Shown here piece by piece: positions 7,853-15,689 of a DNA stretch of 49,221 nucleotides. The translations under genes were made by a program, and so were the position numbers. This DNA is from Oscillospiraceae bacterium. Its GTDB lineage: Bacteria > Bacillota > Clostridia > Oscillospirales > Oscillospiraceae. The notes below the pieces were generated by a model. That model did no database searches, was not told where the DNA came from, and saw nothing but the letters and a program-made list of their open reading frames with translations. The DNA lies in contig JAFUFT010000005.1 of the NCBI GenBank assembly GCA_017469795.1, forward strand, positions 1 to 49,221. Direction: 5' to 3'. The stretch's first letter is position 1; every line of letters starts with the position of its first letter.

Positions 7853-8736
7853 AAGATCCCCTCCAGTGAAAAGTCCGGCAGATATTCCTCCGTGGCGGCG
7901 GAAGGCTCCTGCAGGAACCCGTCCTCCAGACCCAGCATATACAGCCAGCTGACCACCGCCTCATATTCCTCCGCCGAGACGGGCCGGTCGAAGGGTGGCG
8001 TGTGCTTGACTTTTCCCGATGGAACATACTGGGCCATCAGGCTCAGCAGGACTGTCCCCTTTGGGAAGTGCTCCGCCACATAGTCCAGCACCTTCAGGCT
8101 GTTCTGGACCTGTCCCGGCAGGATCAGATGCCGGATGATCACGCCCTTCTCCAGCATCCCCTCCGGCGAAAACCGGCAGGGACCGGTCTGCCGGACCATC
8201 TCGTCGATGGCCGCGCAGGCAACCGGGAAATAGTCCGGCGCATGGGACAGCTTCGCCGCCAGCTCCGCCTCCGCGTACTTCAGGTCCGGCAGATAGACAT
8301 CCACCTTTCCCTCCAGCGCCCGGAGGGTCTCCACCGACTCGTATCCCCCGCAGTTGTACACCACCGGCACCGGCACCGGTCTCTCCAGCGCCGGGAGGAT
8401 GGAGGGCAAGAAGTGGGTGGCCGTCACCAGATTGATATTGTGGGCGCCCTGGGCGATCAGGTCTTCAAAGATCTCCCGGAGCCGCTCCGTGGTGATCTCC
8501 GCGCCGAACTTTCCGTGGCTGATCTCCGTGTTCTGGCAGAAATCGCACCCCAAAGAACATCCGGAAAAGAACACCGCCCCGGAACCTCTCTCCCCGGAGA
8601 TGGGCGGCTCCTCCCAGAAATGCAGGGCGGCCCGGGCGGCGGTGATCCGGTCCCCCATGCCGCAGAAGCCCCGCTGTCCCGCGGTGCGGTCCGCACCGCA
8701 GGCTCTGGGGCAAAGACGGCAGCTGCGGTAGTCCAT
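7849..8736 (-). CDS. PflA-like radical SAM protein (COG1313 type)
   Basis: The 295-residue product has an N-terminal Cys segment (CRLCPRACGADR and GFCGMG) typical of the PflA-like COG1313 subgroup. The radical SAM cluster motif is CSLGCDFC, with GCSLGCDFCQN giving the CxxxCxxC signature that binds [4Fe-4S] and SAM. Further conserved parts are NLVTATHF, YNCGGYE and DVYLPDLKY. Members are annotated as activating enzymes, but the target is generally unknown and no glycyl-radical protein lies nearby. The start codon overlaps the stop of the Mrp-like gene by one base (TAATG), so the two are coupled. Confidence 0.9.
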   Translation of the reverse strand: MDYRSCRLCPRACGADRTAGQRGFCGMGDRITAARAALHFWEEPPISGERGSGAVFFSGCSLGCDFCQNTEISHGKFGAEITTERLREIFEDLIAQGAHNINLVTATHFLPSILPALERPVPVPVVYNCGGYESVETLRALEGKVDVYLPDLKYAEAELAAKLSHAPDYFPVACAAIDEMVRQTGPCRFSPEGMLEKGVIIRHLILPGQVQNSLKVLDYVAEHFPKGTVLLSLMAQYVPSGKVKHTPPFDRPVSAEEYEAVVSWLYMLGLEDGFLQEPSAATEEYLPDFSLEGIL

Positions 8737-9620
8737 TATCGGGTCAGCAGCTCCGCCGCCGGAGCCAGTTCCGGCACGTCCGCGTCGGAGATCCGGCCGA
8801 AGTCCGCCATGACGGAAAGCTCCAGGCTCAAGGGCACGGTGGCGATCAGCGGCGCGCCCACATTTTCGGCGTGCTCCACCGGGTCGGTGCCCAACAGAAT
8901 GTCACCGTTTTCCGTGGACAGATACGCCTTGTTTTCCACCACACCCACCACCGGGATCATGATCATCTTCATGAGTCCCACGGATTTCTTGACCAGAAAG
9001 TCCGTCAGATCCGAGGGATTGGAGACACACACCGCCCCGTCAAAGGGAATGATGGTGCCGATCTGCAGGGGCACGTCGCCAATGCCAGAAGGCATGTCCA
9101 CCAGCAGGAAGTCCAGATCCTCCGGCCATTTGACGCCCAGATAGAAGTTCAGCGCGCCAACGGCGATGTCCTTCCCCTCCTGGAGAAGGGGCTGGTTCGG
9201 GTCCTTTTCCACGTTGCCCTGGGAGATGAACACCACGCCGCTGTCAGCTGTCAGCGGAAGGAGCTTGTCCCCCTCCGCAGTGACCCGGTCCAGCTTGCCG
9301 TAGAGGTAATGGATGGTGGGATTTGCCAGGTCTGCGTCCATTACGCCCACCTTTTTCCCCATCCGCTGCAGCCGGTCCGCCAACAGGCAGGTGATGACGG
9401 ATTTTCCGGTGCCGCCCTTGCCGCTGAATACCGCCACGATGCGGCCGGCCTTCTTGGGGGTCTTCTGGTCCTCCTGCCGGGAGTCGCAGTCGCTGGAGCA
9501 GGCGGAGCAGTTCCCGCCGCAGGAGGTGAACCCGTCCTCTCCCATGGCCTCCAGATCGGGCATAAACTTCATATATTTGGCCTCATGCTCGGCCAGGATC
9601 CGTTTTTGTTCTTCGGTCAT
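8736..9620 (-). CDS. Mrp/NBP35-family P-loop ATPase, iron-sulfur carrier-like
   Basis: The 294-residue product has a deviant Walker A motif (FSGKGGTGKS), a switch segment VMDADLANPTIH and LLVDMPSGIGD. A short N-terminal Cys cluster (SCGGNCSACSSDC) recalls the ferredoxin-like N-terminus of NBP35 proteins. The family loads and transfers iron-sulfur clusters in the cytoplasm. The CxxC pair that Mrp proteins carry after 'ENMS' is missing: the region reads VVENKAYLSTENGD. The start is set at 9620, where AAAGGGG lies upstream; the longer reading to 9761 crosses the promoter. It is first in the six-gene run and coupled to a radical SAM enzyme, whose cluster it might supply (inference). Confidence 0.85.
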   Translation of the reverse strand: MTEEQKRILAEHEAKYMKFMPDLEAMGEDGFTSCGGNCSACSSDCDSRQEDQKTPKKAGRIVAVFSGKGGTGKSVITCLLADRLQRMGKKVGVMDADLANPTIHYLYGKLDRVTAEGDKLLPLTADSGVVFISQGNVEKDPNQPLLQEGKDIAVGALNFYLGVKWPEDLDFLLVDMPSGIGDVPLQIGTIIPFDGAVCVSNPSDLTDFLVKKSVGLMKMIMIPVVGVVENKAYLSTENGDILLGTDPVEHAENVGAPLIATVPLSLELSVMADFGRISDADVPELAPAAELLTR

Positions 9621-9647
9621 GGATCCGATTCCCCTTTCCATGGATGA

Positions 9648-9676
9648 TCTATAGTAGTATATCAACAATTCGGCAA
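9648..9676 (-). promoter_or_regulatory. Promoter of the six-gene run
   Basis: Minus strand: TTGCCG at 9671-9676, 17-base spacer, TATAGA at 9648-9653, 28 bases upstream of the Mrp-like start. Confidence 0.6.
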
Positions 9677-9709
9677 AAAAACAACCTCTGCCGCCCCGGG
9701 AATCCCGCA

Positions 9710-9738
9710 TTGCTTCCAGGGCAAAAATCGTGTATATT
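9710..9738 (+). promoter_or_regulatory. Promoter of the rumA-type gene
   Basis: TTGCTT at 9710-9715, 17-base spacer, TATATT at 9733-9738. It is divergent from the promoter at 9648-9676. Confidence 0.6.
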
Positions 9739-9775
9739 ATCTGTATCAGAGCCATGCTCACACAGGAGGCGCGCC

Positions 9776-11125
9776 ATGCAGAAAAATCAGATCTTCACCG
9801 CCGGGATCACCGGCTGCACCAGCCAGGGCATGGGCGTGGCCCGGATCGAGGACCGGGCGGTCTTTGTCAAAGGCGCCATCCCCGGCGAAGTCTGCGCCGT
9901 GCGGATCGTCAAGATCACAAAAACCGCCGTCTACGGAAGGCTGGAGCAGATCCTGGAGCCGTCGCCCCATCGGGTGACGCCGGCGTGTCCCCACTTCGGG
10001 AAGTGCGGCGGATGCGACTTCATGCACATGGACTACGCCCTGGAGACGGAGCTCAAGCGCCAGCGTGTCTCCGACGCCCTCCGCCGCATCGGCGGCATTG
10101 ACCCGGAGCCCCTGGCCATTGCCGCCGCGCCCACCTGCGAGGGCTACCGCAACAAGGTCCAGTTTCCGGTAGCCATGACGAAGGACGGTCCCGCCGCGGG
10201 CTTTTTCCGCTCCAGGAGCCACGATCTGATCCCCGTGACCCGCTGTCTGATCCAGCCGGAGGAGGCGTCGCTGATCTCCCGCGTGGTGCTGGAATGGATG
10301 ACGCGGTATCACATTCTCCCCTATGACGAGTCCGCCCGCACCGGGTACATCCGTCACATTTTTGTCCGAAAGGCCGCCGTCACCGGGGCGGTGATGGTCT
10401 GTATCACGGCCAACAGTGAGACCCTGCCAAAAACAAAACAGCTGGTGGCGGCACTGCGGGCGGCAGTTCCCGCCGTCACCTCCGTGATCCACAACGTCAA
10501 CACCCGGCCGGACAACGTGATCCTGGGGGAAACCTACCACACCCTCTGGGGCGAGGGCTTCATCGAGGACGAGCTGTGCTCTCTGCGGTTCCGACTGAGT
10601 CCCGCCTCCTTTTACCAGGTCAACCACCACCAGGCAGAGGTCCTGTATCAAAAGGCCCTTGCGCTGGCGGATCTCCACGGCACAGAGACCGTTCTGGATC
10701 TCTACTGCGGCACCGGCACCATCACCCTGTGTCTGGCCCGGGACGCGGGACAGGCCATCGGCGTGGAGGTAGTGCCCCAGGCCATCGAGGACGCAAAAGA
10801 AAACGCCCGGCGCAACGGCATTGAAAACGTGCGGTTTTTCTGTGCCGACGCGGGGCAGGCCGCCAAGCAGCTCTCCGCCGAGGGCATCCATCCGGACGTG
10901 ATCACCGTGGATCCGCCTCGGAAGGGGATCTCGGCCGAGGTCATTGAAGCGGTTGCGGAAATGGCGCCGGAGCGGCTGGTGTACGTGTCCTGCGATCCGG
11001 GGACCCTGGCCCGGGACGTGAAGCTGCTTTCCGAGCGGGGCTATGTGTTCCGGTCCGCCGAGGCGGTAGATCTGTTCCCGAGGACGAAGCATGTCGAGAC
11101 CGTCTGTCTACTAACACATTCTTGA
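9776..11125 (+). CDS. rlmD: 23S rRNA (uracil-C5)-methyltransferase, RumA/RlmD family
   Basis: The 449-residue product has an N-terminal TRAM-like domain (1-60), four Cys for a [4Fe-4S] cluster (CPHFGKCGGCDF plus a later Cys), and the SAM-binding methyltransferase domain (LDLYCGTGTITL, DPPRKGI). YVSCDPGTLARD carries the catalytic Cys. The enzyme methylates uridine in 23S rRNA; which U is modified cannot be told. The ATG at 9776 has GGAGG seven bases upstream; the longer reading to 9644 covers the promoter. The C-terminus (KHVETVCLLTHS) runs straight into element DNA. The 3' end of such genes is a known integration site for serine-recombinase elements, so the last codons may be element-derived. 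Confidence 0.9.
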   Translation: MQKNQIFTAGITGCTSQGMGVARIEDRAVFVKGAIPGEVCAVRIVKITKTAVYGRLEQILEPSPHRVTPACPHFGKCGGCDFMHMDYALETELKRQRVSDALRRIGGIDPEPLAIAAAPTCEGYRNKVQFPVAMTKDGPAAGFFRSRSHDLIPVTRCLIQPEEASLISRVVLEWMTRYHILPYDESARTGYIRHIFVRKAAVTGAVMVCITANSETLPKTKQLVAALRAAVPAVTSVIHNVNTRPDNVILGETYHTLWGEGFIEDELCSLRFRLSPASFYQVNHHQAEVLYQKALALADLHGTETVLDLYCGTGTITLCLARDAGQAIGVEVVPQAIEDAKENARRNGIENVRFFCADAGQAAKQLSAEGIHPDVITVDPPRKGISAEVIEAVAEMAPERLVYVSCDPGTLARDVKLLSERGYVFRSAEAVDLFPRTKHVETVCLLTHS

Positions 11126-11155
11126 GCTTAGGGGCCTGAAAAAGCCTGAAATAAA

Positions 11156-11205
11156 GGGGTTTCCGTCACCTGGAGCAGATCGTGCTCCGCGTGATGGAAA
11201 CCCTC
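11156..11205 (+). terminator. Hairpin after the rumA-type gene
   Basis: A long inverted repeat (GGGTTTCC...TCAC...GGAGCA with its complement) is followed by TTTT at 11206-11209. It may terminate rlmD transcription or come from the end of the element. Confidence 0.65.
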
Positions 11206-11252
11206 TTTTGTGTCTGCGGGAACTGGTCAAGAAGCAGGGTTGTGGCTATGAC

Positions 11253-11352
11253 TTTACTATTTCAGAAAACGAGTCAACGATTTTACTATTTTGGGCAAAA
11301 CGAGAAAACGATTTTACTATTTGGGGCAGGTCGAGGCTATGAGTTTACTATT
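11253..11352. repeat. Four direct repeats of TTTACTATT
   Basis: TTTACTATT occurs at 11253, 11282, 11313 and 11344, spaced 29, 31 and 31 bases. The middle copies share longer flanks (AACGATTTTACTATTT then G-rich). About three helical turns between copies suggests protein-binding sites on one DNA face, for example a transposon end or recombinase accessory sites. No adjacent gene explains them. Confidence 0.6.
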
Positions 11353-11578
11353 GCTCTGCCATGTAGGTGATCTCGCGTTTTGCCTGTCCTCCGAGATAAG
11401 CGTAAACGACATACCCAGCGTTTCTTACTGAGTCAGCAGCATCTGCTCCGGCATGCTCGTTCATAGCGAGAAGTGCGCCATAAAGGGCCACAACGTTTTT
11501 TGCTTTTTCATCAGTGACTTCGCCATGTTCTTTCTGGGCTTCTGTGATGGCAAGTAGCGTATCTGATATCCTGGACAC
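11348..11578 (-). CDS. Hypothetical protein fragment in mobile element
   Basis: The 76-codon reading frame has protein-like composition (TEAQKEHGEVTDEKAKNVVALYGALLAMNEH) and ends near the TTTACTATT repeats. The only start is a GTG at the junction with the recombinase fragment, without a clear ribosome-binding site, so it is probably the 3' part of a gene cut at about 11578. The family is not recognised. It could also be a chance open frame. Confidence 0.4.
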   Translation of the reverse strand: MSRISDTLLAITEAQKEHGEVTDEKAKNVVALYGALLAMNEHAGADAADSVRNAGYVVYAYLGGQAKREITYMAEQ

Positions 11579-11987
11579 TCTGCTCGATACTTTGCGCGGT
11601 GATCTTCAAAAGGAAAACTTAGGCCAGATTGATCAGATCGACCGCAAGCTGGAGTTAAACGCAGAGCGCCGAAGGACCCTGACAACGCTCATGACGCGTG
11701 GTTACCTGGATCCTGCAATTTACGCTCAGGAGAACAACGACATTAAATCAGAAGCTGATGCGCTGACAGCGGAAAAAGACCGGCTGGTGAAGGATGTTAC
11801 AGGAAGCCTTCATCAGGCGGATTCACTGAACGATCTGATCCGCTACGTGGGGCATGCCAAGCCAAGCGTCGATTATGAAGGAGATTTGTTTGAGCGGTTC
11901 ATCGACCACGTGACGATCCGCACAAGGACCGAGATCGTTTTTCACTTGAAGTGCGGATTGAATCTTACAGAAAGGATTGGTGAATGA
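11575..11987 (+). pseudogene. Serine recombinase C-terminal fragment
   Basis: The frame open from 11514 reads, after about 11580, a coiled-coil segment (QIDQIDRKLELNAERRRTL) and the C-terminal strand typical of large serine recombinases (FIDHVTIRTRTEIVFHLKCGLNLTERIG). The resolvase catalytic domain, recombinase domain and zinc ribbon are missing, so this is the 3' remnant of the first gene in a recombinase triplet. It overlaps the next gene by four bases (ATGA), as intact triplets do. It is not expected to be functional. Confidence 0.75.
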
Positions 11988-12418
11988 TGAGTCAAACACA
12001 AAGAGGGCATTTGCCTTTTGGCTACAAAATCGAAAATGGCATCGCGGTCGTCTGCGAGGAGGAAGCAGCTCAGCTGCGGAAAATGTATGAAGGCTACCTT
12101 GACGGCCTCTCCCTGATAGAGGCGGCTGCGCAGGTCGACCAGACACGGACACACGCATCCGTAAAGCGTATGCTTCAAAATCCTCATTACTTGGGCGACG
12201 ATTTTTATCCGGCGCTCATCGACAAGGAGACCTTTGACGCCTTTGAAGCAGAACGCATACGTCGAGAAAAGGCGCTCGGGCGTGATGACCGACAGAAGAA
12301 CACGGAGGCTGTACCTCCCGCGCCGACAGCATTCCGGATGAGAAAGAAAGCGCAGGTTTTTAACGATCCATACCGGCAGGCAGAGTACGTGTACAGCCTG
12401 ATCGAAAGTGAGGTTTGA
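11984..12418 (+). CDS. Short recombinase-like protein without catalytic domain
   Basis: The 144-residue product ([42 protein letters not shown]) corresponds to the DNA-binding 'recombinase' domain of large serine recombinases and lacks the N-terminal resolvase domain with its serine nucleophile. Such short partners occur as the middle gene of serine-recombinase triplets and probably assist DNA recognition (inference). The start is ATGATG with AAAGGA upstream, and it is coupled to the previous fragment. The stop at 12416-12418 immediately precedes the next start. Confidence 0.75.
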   Translation: MMSQTQRGHLPFGYKIENGIAVVCEEEAAQLRKMYEGYLDGLSLIEAAAQVDQTRTHASVKRMLQNPHYLGDDFYPALIDKETFDAFEAERIRREKALGRDDRQKNTEAVPPAPTAFRMRKKAQVFNDPYRQAEYVYSLIESEV

Positions 12419-12419
12419 A

Positions 12420-13676
12420 ATGGCAACAGTAACAATGATCCCGGCAAAGACGAAGGTCGGTGCTCGGGCGAAATCGGAAGAGGCTCCAAAGCTCCGGGTG
12501 GCAGCTTACTGCCGAGTATCCACGGACACGGATGAGCAGGCTACCAGCTACGATGCTCAGATCGAGCACTACACGGATTACATCGGTAAGCATCCCGGCT
12601 GGGAGCTCGCGGGCATCTACGCAGACGATGGCATCTCCGGTACCAACACCAAGAAGCGTGAGGAGTTTAACCGGCTGATCGACGATTGCATGGCAGGCCG
12701 GGTCGACATGGTGGTTACCAAGTCGATCAGCCGGTTTGCCCGCAACACCCTCGACTGCCTGAAATACATCCGGCAGCTGAAGGACAAGAATATCGCCGTT
12801 TTCTTCGAGAAAGAGGCGATCAACACGCTGGACGCCAAGGGCGAGGTACTGCTCACCATCATGGCCTCGCTTGCCCAGCAGGAAAGCCAGAGCCTTTCCC
12901 AGAACGTCCGGCTGGGGCTTCAGTATCGCTACCAGCAAGGCAAGGTTCAGGTTTGCGCTAACCGGTTCCTCGGTTACGACAAGGACGAGGAAGGCAATCT
13001 GGTCATCAATCCGGCAGAGGCTGAGGTGGTGAAGCGTATCTTCCGGGAGTACCTCAGCGGCAAAAGCTACTACCAGATCGGGAAAGAACTCACCGACGAT
13101 GGCATCCGGACCGCGGCAGGAAGCGACTACTGGCTGGCCAGCACGCTGAAGAAGATATTAACGAATGAGAAATACATCGGCGATGCGCTTCTGCAGAAGA
13201 CCGTCACTACGGATTTTCTGAATAAGAAGCGCGTAATCAACAAGGGCATCGTACCACAGTACTATGTGGAAGGAAGCCACGAGGCCATCATTCCCCGCGA
13301 GCTTTTCATGCAGGTGCAGGAAGAAATGGTCCGCAGGGCCAACCTGGAGACCGGGACCGGAAAGCGGAGGACCTACAGCGGGAAATATCCGTCATCGACT
13401 ACGCTTCTGGTACTGAGCGTGATGCCGACACTGAAGTACCAGATTGATAGAAGAATTGCGAATCCAGCGACACGGACAGCGATAACGGTATTTGTAATTG
13501 TATTCTCTGCGTTCATGGTGATCGGAAGACTAATCGCAGGTGTTCACTGGATAACAGATATCATAGGTTCCGTTTTCTTAAGTTCAGGTCTGTTTATGAT
13601 CTATCGGTTCATGGCAGAATACACCGATCAAAAGAAAACGCACCTGAAAGCGGAGGTATCAAATGGAGTTCAGTGA
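12420..13676 (+). pseudogene. Serine recombinase fused in frame to a PAP2 phosphatase fragment
   Basis: Residues 1 to about 323 are a serine recombinase: [17 protein letters not shown] contains the catalytic Ser, followed by [20 protein letters not shown] and the recombinase domain up to KRRTYSGKY. At about 13388 the zinc-ribbon and coiled-coil part is replaced without a frameshift by a PAP2-superfamily C-terminal half ([30 protein letters not shown]). The PAP2 first motif is absent. This looks like a deletion or recombination junction between two genes. The ATG at 12420 has GAGG upstream; an in-frame GTG at 12408 is less likely. Recombination activity is doubtful because the C-terminal DNA-binding parts are lost. 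Confidence 0.8.
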
Positions 13677-13827
13677 GAAATTACAAGAATTACGAAAGAG
13701 CAGATCAATGACGCAGGAAGAACTCGCCGAAGCTCTGTTTGTTTCAAGAACGGCTATTTCGAAGTGGGAATCCGGCAGAGGGTATCCAAGCATCGACTCG
13801 CTAAAAGAGATACTGCAGACATTCTGA
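13663..13827 (+). pseudogene. Truncated XRE-family regulator
   Basis: The 54-codon frame ([37 protein letters not shown]) is a standard XRE helix-turn-helix N-terminus. It breaks after SLKEI, where relatives continue with a longer C-terminal part, and reaches a stop within five codons. It overlaps the end of the PAP2 fusion by 14 bases, which suggests a pre-existing PAP2-XRE gene pair was captured together. Probably an inactive remnant. Confidence 0.75.
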
Positions 13828-13967
13828 CAGAGGATCGTTATTTGTCCTCTGAAGCACTGTACTATGATCGCAGTACAAATACTGCCAAGTCTTCACTGCT
13901 TTCCTATGTGGAGGAAAACGCAAAAGAACTCTGGGATGCAAGCATGAAACTTTCAGAACTTCGATAA
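13812..13967 (+). other. Unrecognised coding-like fragment
   Basis: From about the XRE break to 13967 a different frame reads a protein-like tail (EDRYLSSEALYYDRSTNTAK, SYVEENAKELWDASMKLSEL). It has no start of its own and looks like the 3' end of another gene joined to the XRE remnant. No family is assigned. Confidence 0.4.
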
Positions 13968-14036
13968 ATTCCAGCTTGTACACGACGCACCAAGGCTCCC
14001 ACACTGCCATCATCGGCGGCGGGGGCGAAGAACAGC

Positions 14037-14073
14037 AAAAAGCACCTCTGAACCATTACGGCTCGGAGGTGTT
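14037..14073 (-). terminator. Terminator after the intact recombinase
   Basis: Minus strand: a hairpin with arms around CACCTC (near 14066-14072) and GAGGTG (near 14042-14048) ends in TTTTT. It lies 16 bases past the stop at 14089. Confidence 0.75.
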
Positions 14074-14088
14074 TCTTCGTCTATGGGT

Positions 14089-15651
14089 TTATCCCTCGAT
14101 ATCTATTGTGATGCCGGACTTGAATTCCACGGTGAAGTGATCTTCGAAAACCGTGATTTTTTCAATCAGGCGGCTGACCAGTGCCTCATCAAACTCTGTA
14201 ATGGTGGCAGGCTGGTTTTTGACGAAATCCTGCAGGTCCCGGATCTGTTTCATCTGTTCATCCTTGATGACGCTGTCCACTTCAGCCTGCCTGCGCTGGT
14301 CCCGGAGCCGGAGAATCTCATCCGCTATAGCGTCGTAGTCGTCTTTCTGGTTGACCTTCTTCAGGAGCTCCTTTTGCAGCTTGTTCAGGCGTTCATCAAT
14401 GACCTCTGGCGAGAGGACATCACCCTGCAGGACCACCGTGGCGATGTTTGCCCGCAGCGTTTGCAGGAAATCGTCCTTCTGACAGAGCACCCGGTTGATG
14501 GCGTCGATCACTACCTGTTCCAGAAGTGTTTCATTGACCGTCCGGTTATGGCAGGCGTGGCCGGTAGCTTCCAAGCGGCTGCAGCACCGCCAGACAATGG
14601 ACTTGCAGCCTCGGTTGTTCCAGTGGACGCGCCGATAAAACTCACCGCACTCGCCACAGAAAACGATCTGCGCGAAACAGTGCTTGCAGGAGTAGCAGTG
14701 CCGTTTGCCGTTGTCGCTGGTATGGACCACGCGCCTGCGGACCAGCTCCTCTTGTACCAGAAGGAAGATGTCCTTCGGAATGATCGCCTCGTGGTCGCCT
14801 TCCACGTAGTACTGCGGGACGGTGCCGTTGTTCTTGATGCGCTTCTTCGTCAGAAAATCTGTGGTGTAGGTCTTTTGCAGGAGCGCGTCACCGATGTATT
14901 TCTCGTTCCGGAGAATCTTGTTGATGGTGCTGGTGTGCCACTTCGTCTTGCCCGCGCCAGTGAGAATGCCGTCAGCCTCAAGACCAGCGGCGATCTTATC
15001 CATACTCAGGCCCTGCAGGTATTCCCTGTAAATGCGTCGAACGATCTCGGCCTGCTCAGGATCAATGACAAGGTTCCCGTCAGCGTCTTTGGTGTAGCCG
15101 AGAAAGCGGTTGTGGTTGACCTGCACCTTGCCTTGCTGGTAGCGGTATTGAATGCCGAGCTTCACGTTCTGCGATAAGCTCTGGCTTTCCTGCTGGGCAA
15201 GGGAGGCCATGATGGTTAAAAGCACTTCGCCCTTGGAGTCCATTGTGTTGATGGACTCTTTTTCAAAGAAAACCGGAATGTTCAGGTCCTTCAGCTCTCG
15301 GATGTATTTCAGGCAGTCCAGCGTGTTACGAGCAAATCGGCTAATCGACTTGGTGATGATCATGTCGATGTTCCCGGCATGGCATTCTTCAATCATGCGG
15401 TTAAACTCGTCACGCTTTTTGGTGTTCGTACCCGTGATTCCGTCGTCTGCAAAGATGCCCGCCATCACCCATTCCGGGTTCTTGGAAATGTACTCGGTGT
15501 AATGCTCGATCTGAGCCTCATAGCTGGTGGCCTGCTCATCGCTGTCAGTACTGACGCGGCAGTACGCTGCGACTCGGAGCTTTGGCTTCTCAGCTTTTTT
15601 GATGTTGTTCCCAACCTGCCTTTTGGCCGGGATGACCATACCGGCATTCAT
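14089..15651 (-). CDS. Large serine recombinase (site-specific integrase), intact
   Basis: The 520-residue product has a resolvase domain (residues 25-170; [13 protein letters not shown] with the catalytic Ser, SRFARNTLD), a recombinase domain (about 190-300, [13 protein letters not shown]), and a zinc ribbon ([17 protein letters not shown] with [16 protein letters not shown]). A long coiled coil ([18 protein letters not shown]) and a C-terminal strand ([15 protein letters not shown]) complete the architecture and length of phage/ICE integrases. The first 320 residues closely match the truncated recombinase at 12420, in inverted orientation. The ATG at 15651 has GGGGGAG upstream, lying inside the 3' arm of the hairpin at 15654-15683. 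Confidence 0.92.
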   Translation of the reverse strand: MNAGMVIPAKRQVGNNIKKAEKPKLRVAAYCRVSTDSDEQATSYEAQIEHYTEYISKNPEWVMAGIFADDGITGTNTKKRDEFNRMIEECHAGNIDMIITKSISRFARNTLDCLKYIRELKDLNIPVFFEKESINTMDSKGEVLLTIMASLAQQESQSLSQNVKLGIQYRYQQGKVQVNHNRFLGYTKDADGNLVIDPEQAEIVRRIYREYLQGLSMDKIAAGLEADGILTGAGKTKWHTSTINKILRNEKYIGDALLQKTYTTDFLTKKRIKNNGTVPQYYVEGDHEAIIPKDIFLLVQEELVRRRVVHTSDNGKRHCYSCKHCFAQIVFCGECGEFYRRVHWNNRGCKSIVWRCCSRLEATGHACHNRTVNETLLEQVVIDAINRVLCQKDDFLQTLRANIATVVLQGDVLSPEVIDERLNKLQKELLKKVNQKDDYDAIADEILRLRDQRRQAEVDSVIKDEQMKQIRDLQDFVKNQPATITEFDEALVSRLIEKITVFEDHFTVEFKSGITIDIEG

Positions 15652-15653
15652 GC

Positions 15654-15683
15654 AAAAGCTCCCCCTGTGCAGGGGGAGCTTTT
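15654..15683 (-). terminator. folA terminator that contains the recombinase RBS
   Basis: A perfect 14-bp inverted repeat, AAAAGCTCCCCCTG with its complement and a 2-base loop, lies between the folA stop (15690) and the recombinase start (15651). Reading minus, it ends in TTTT. The 3' arm holds GGGGGAG, the only ribosome-binding site of the recombinase, so folding would hide it in read-through RNA. Confidence 0.75.
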
Positions 15684-15689
15684 CACACG

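Larger units (their letters stand above)
11107..15683. mobile_element. Decayed serine-recombinase element at the rumA-type gene 3' end
   Basis: Between the rlmD-type 3' end and folA lie only recombinase genes, recombinase fragments and unrelated gene fragments. Contents: a tandem triplet (C-terminal fragment, short catalytic-domain-less protein, N-terminal part of a third recombinase) with coupled overlaps, a PAP2 fragment fused in frame, a truncated XRE gene, and an intact large recombinase facing the other way. Base composition is less GC-rich than the flanks. Serine-integrase triplets and rumA-type 3' end sites are known for Firmicute conjugative elements. No conjugation genes remain. Exact ends and att repeats were not identified; boundaries are approximate. 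Confidence 0.7.

Noticed and set aside
8736..9761. Longer start for the Mrp-like protein
   Set aside because: The added 47 codons cross the promoter and lack an RBS, while the ATG at 9620 has AAAGGGG upstream.
11253..11352. Possible CRISPR array
   Set aside because: Only nine bases are strictly repeated, with 20-22 base intervals of related sequence and no cas genes. It fits protein-binding repeats better.
13764..13967. A 67-codon gene after the PAP2 fusion
   Set aside because: Its first half is the XRE gene read in another frame, and only the tail looks coding. Treated as a fragment, not a gene.
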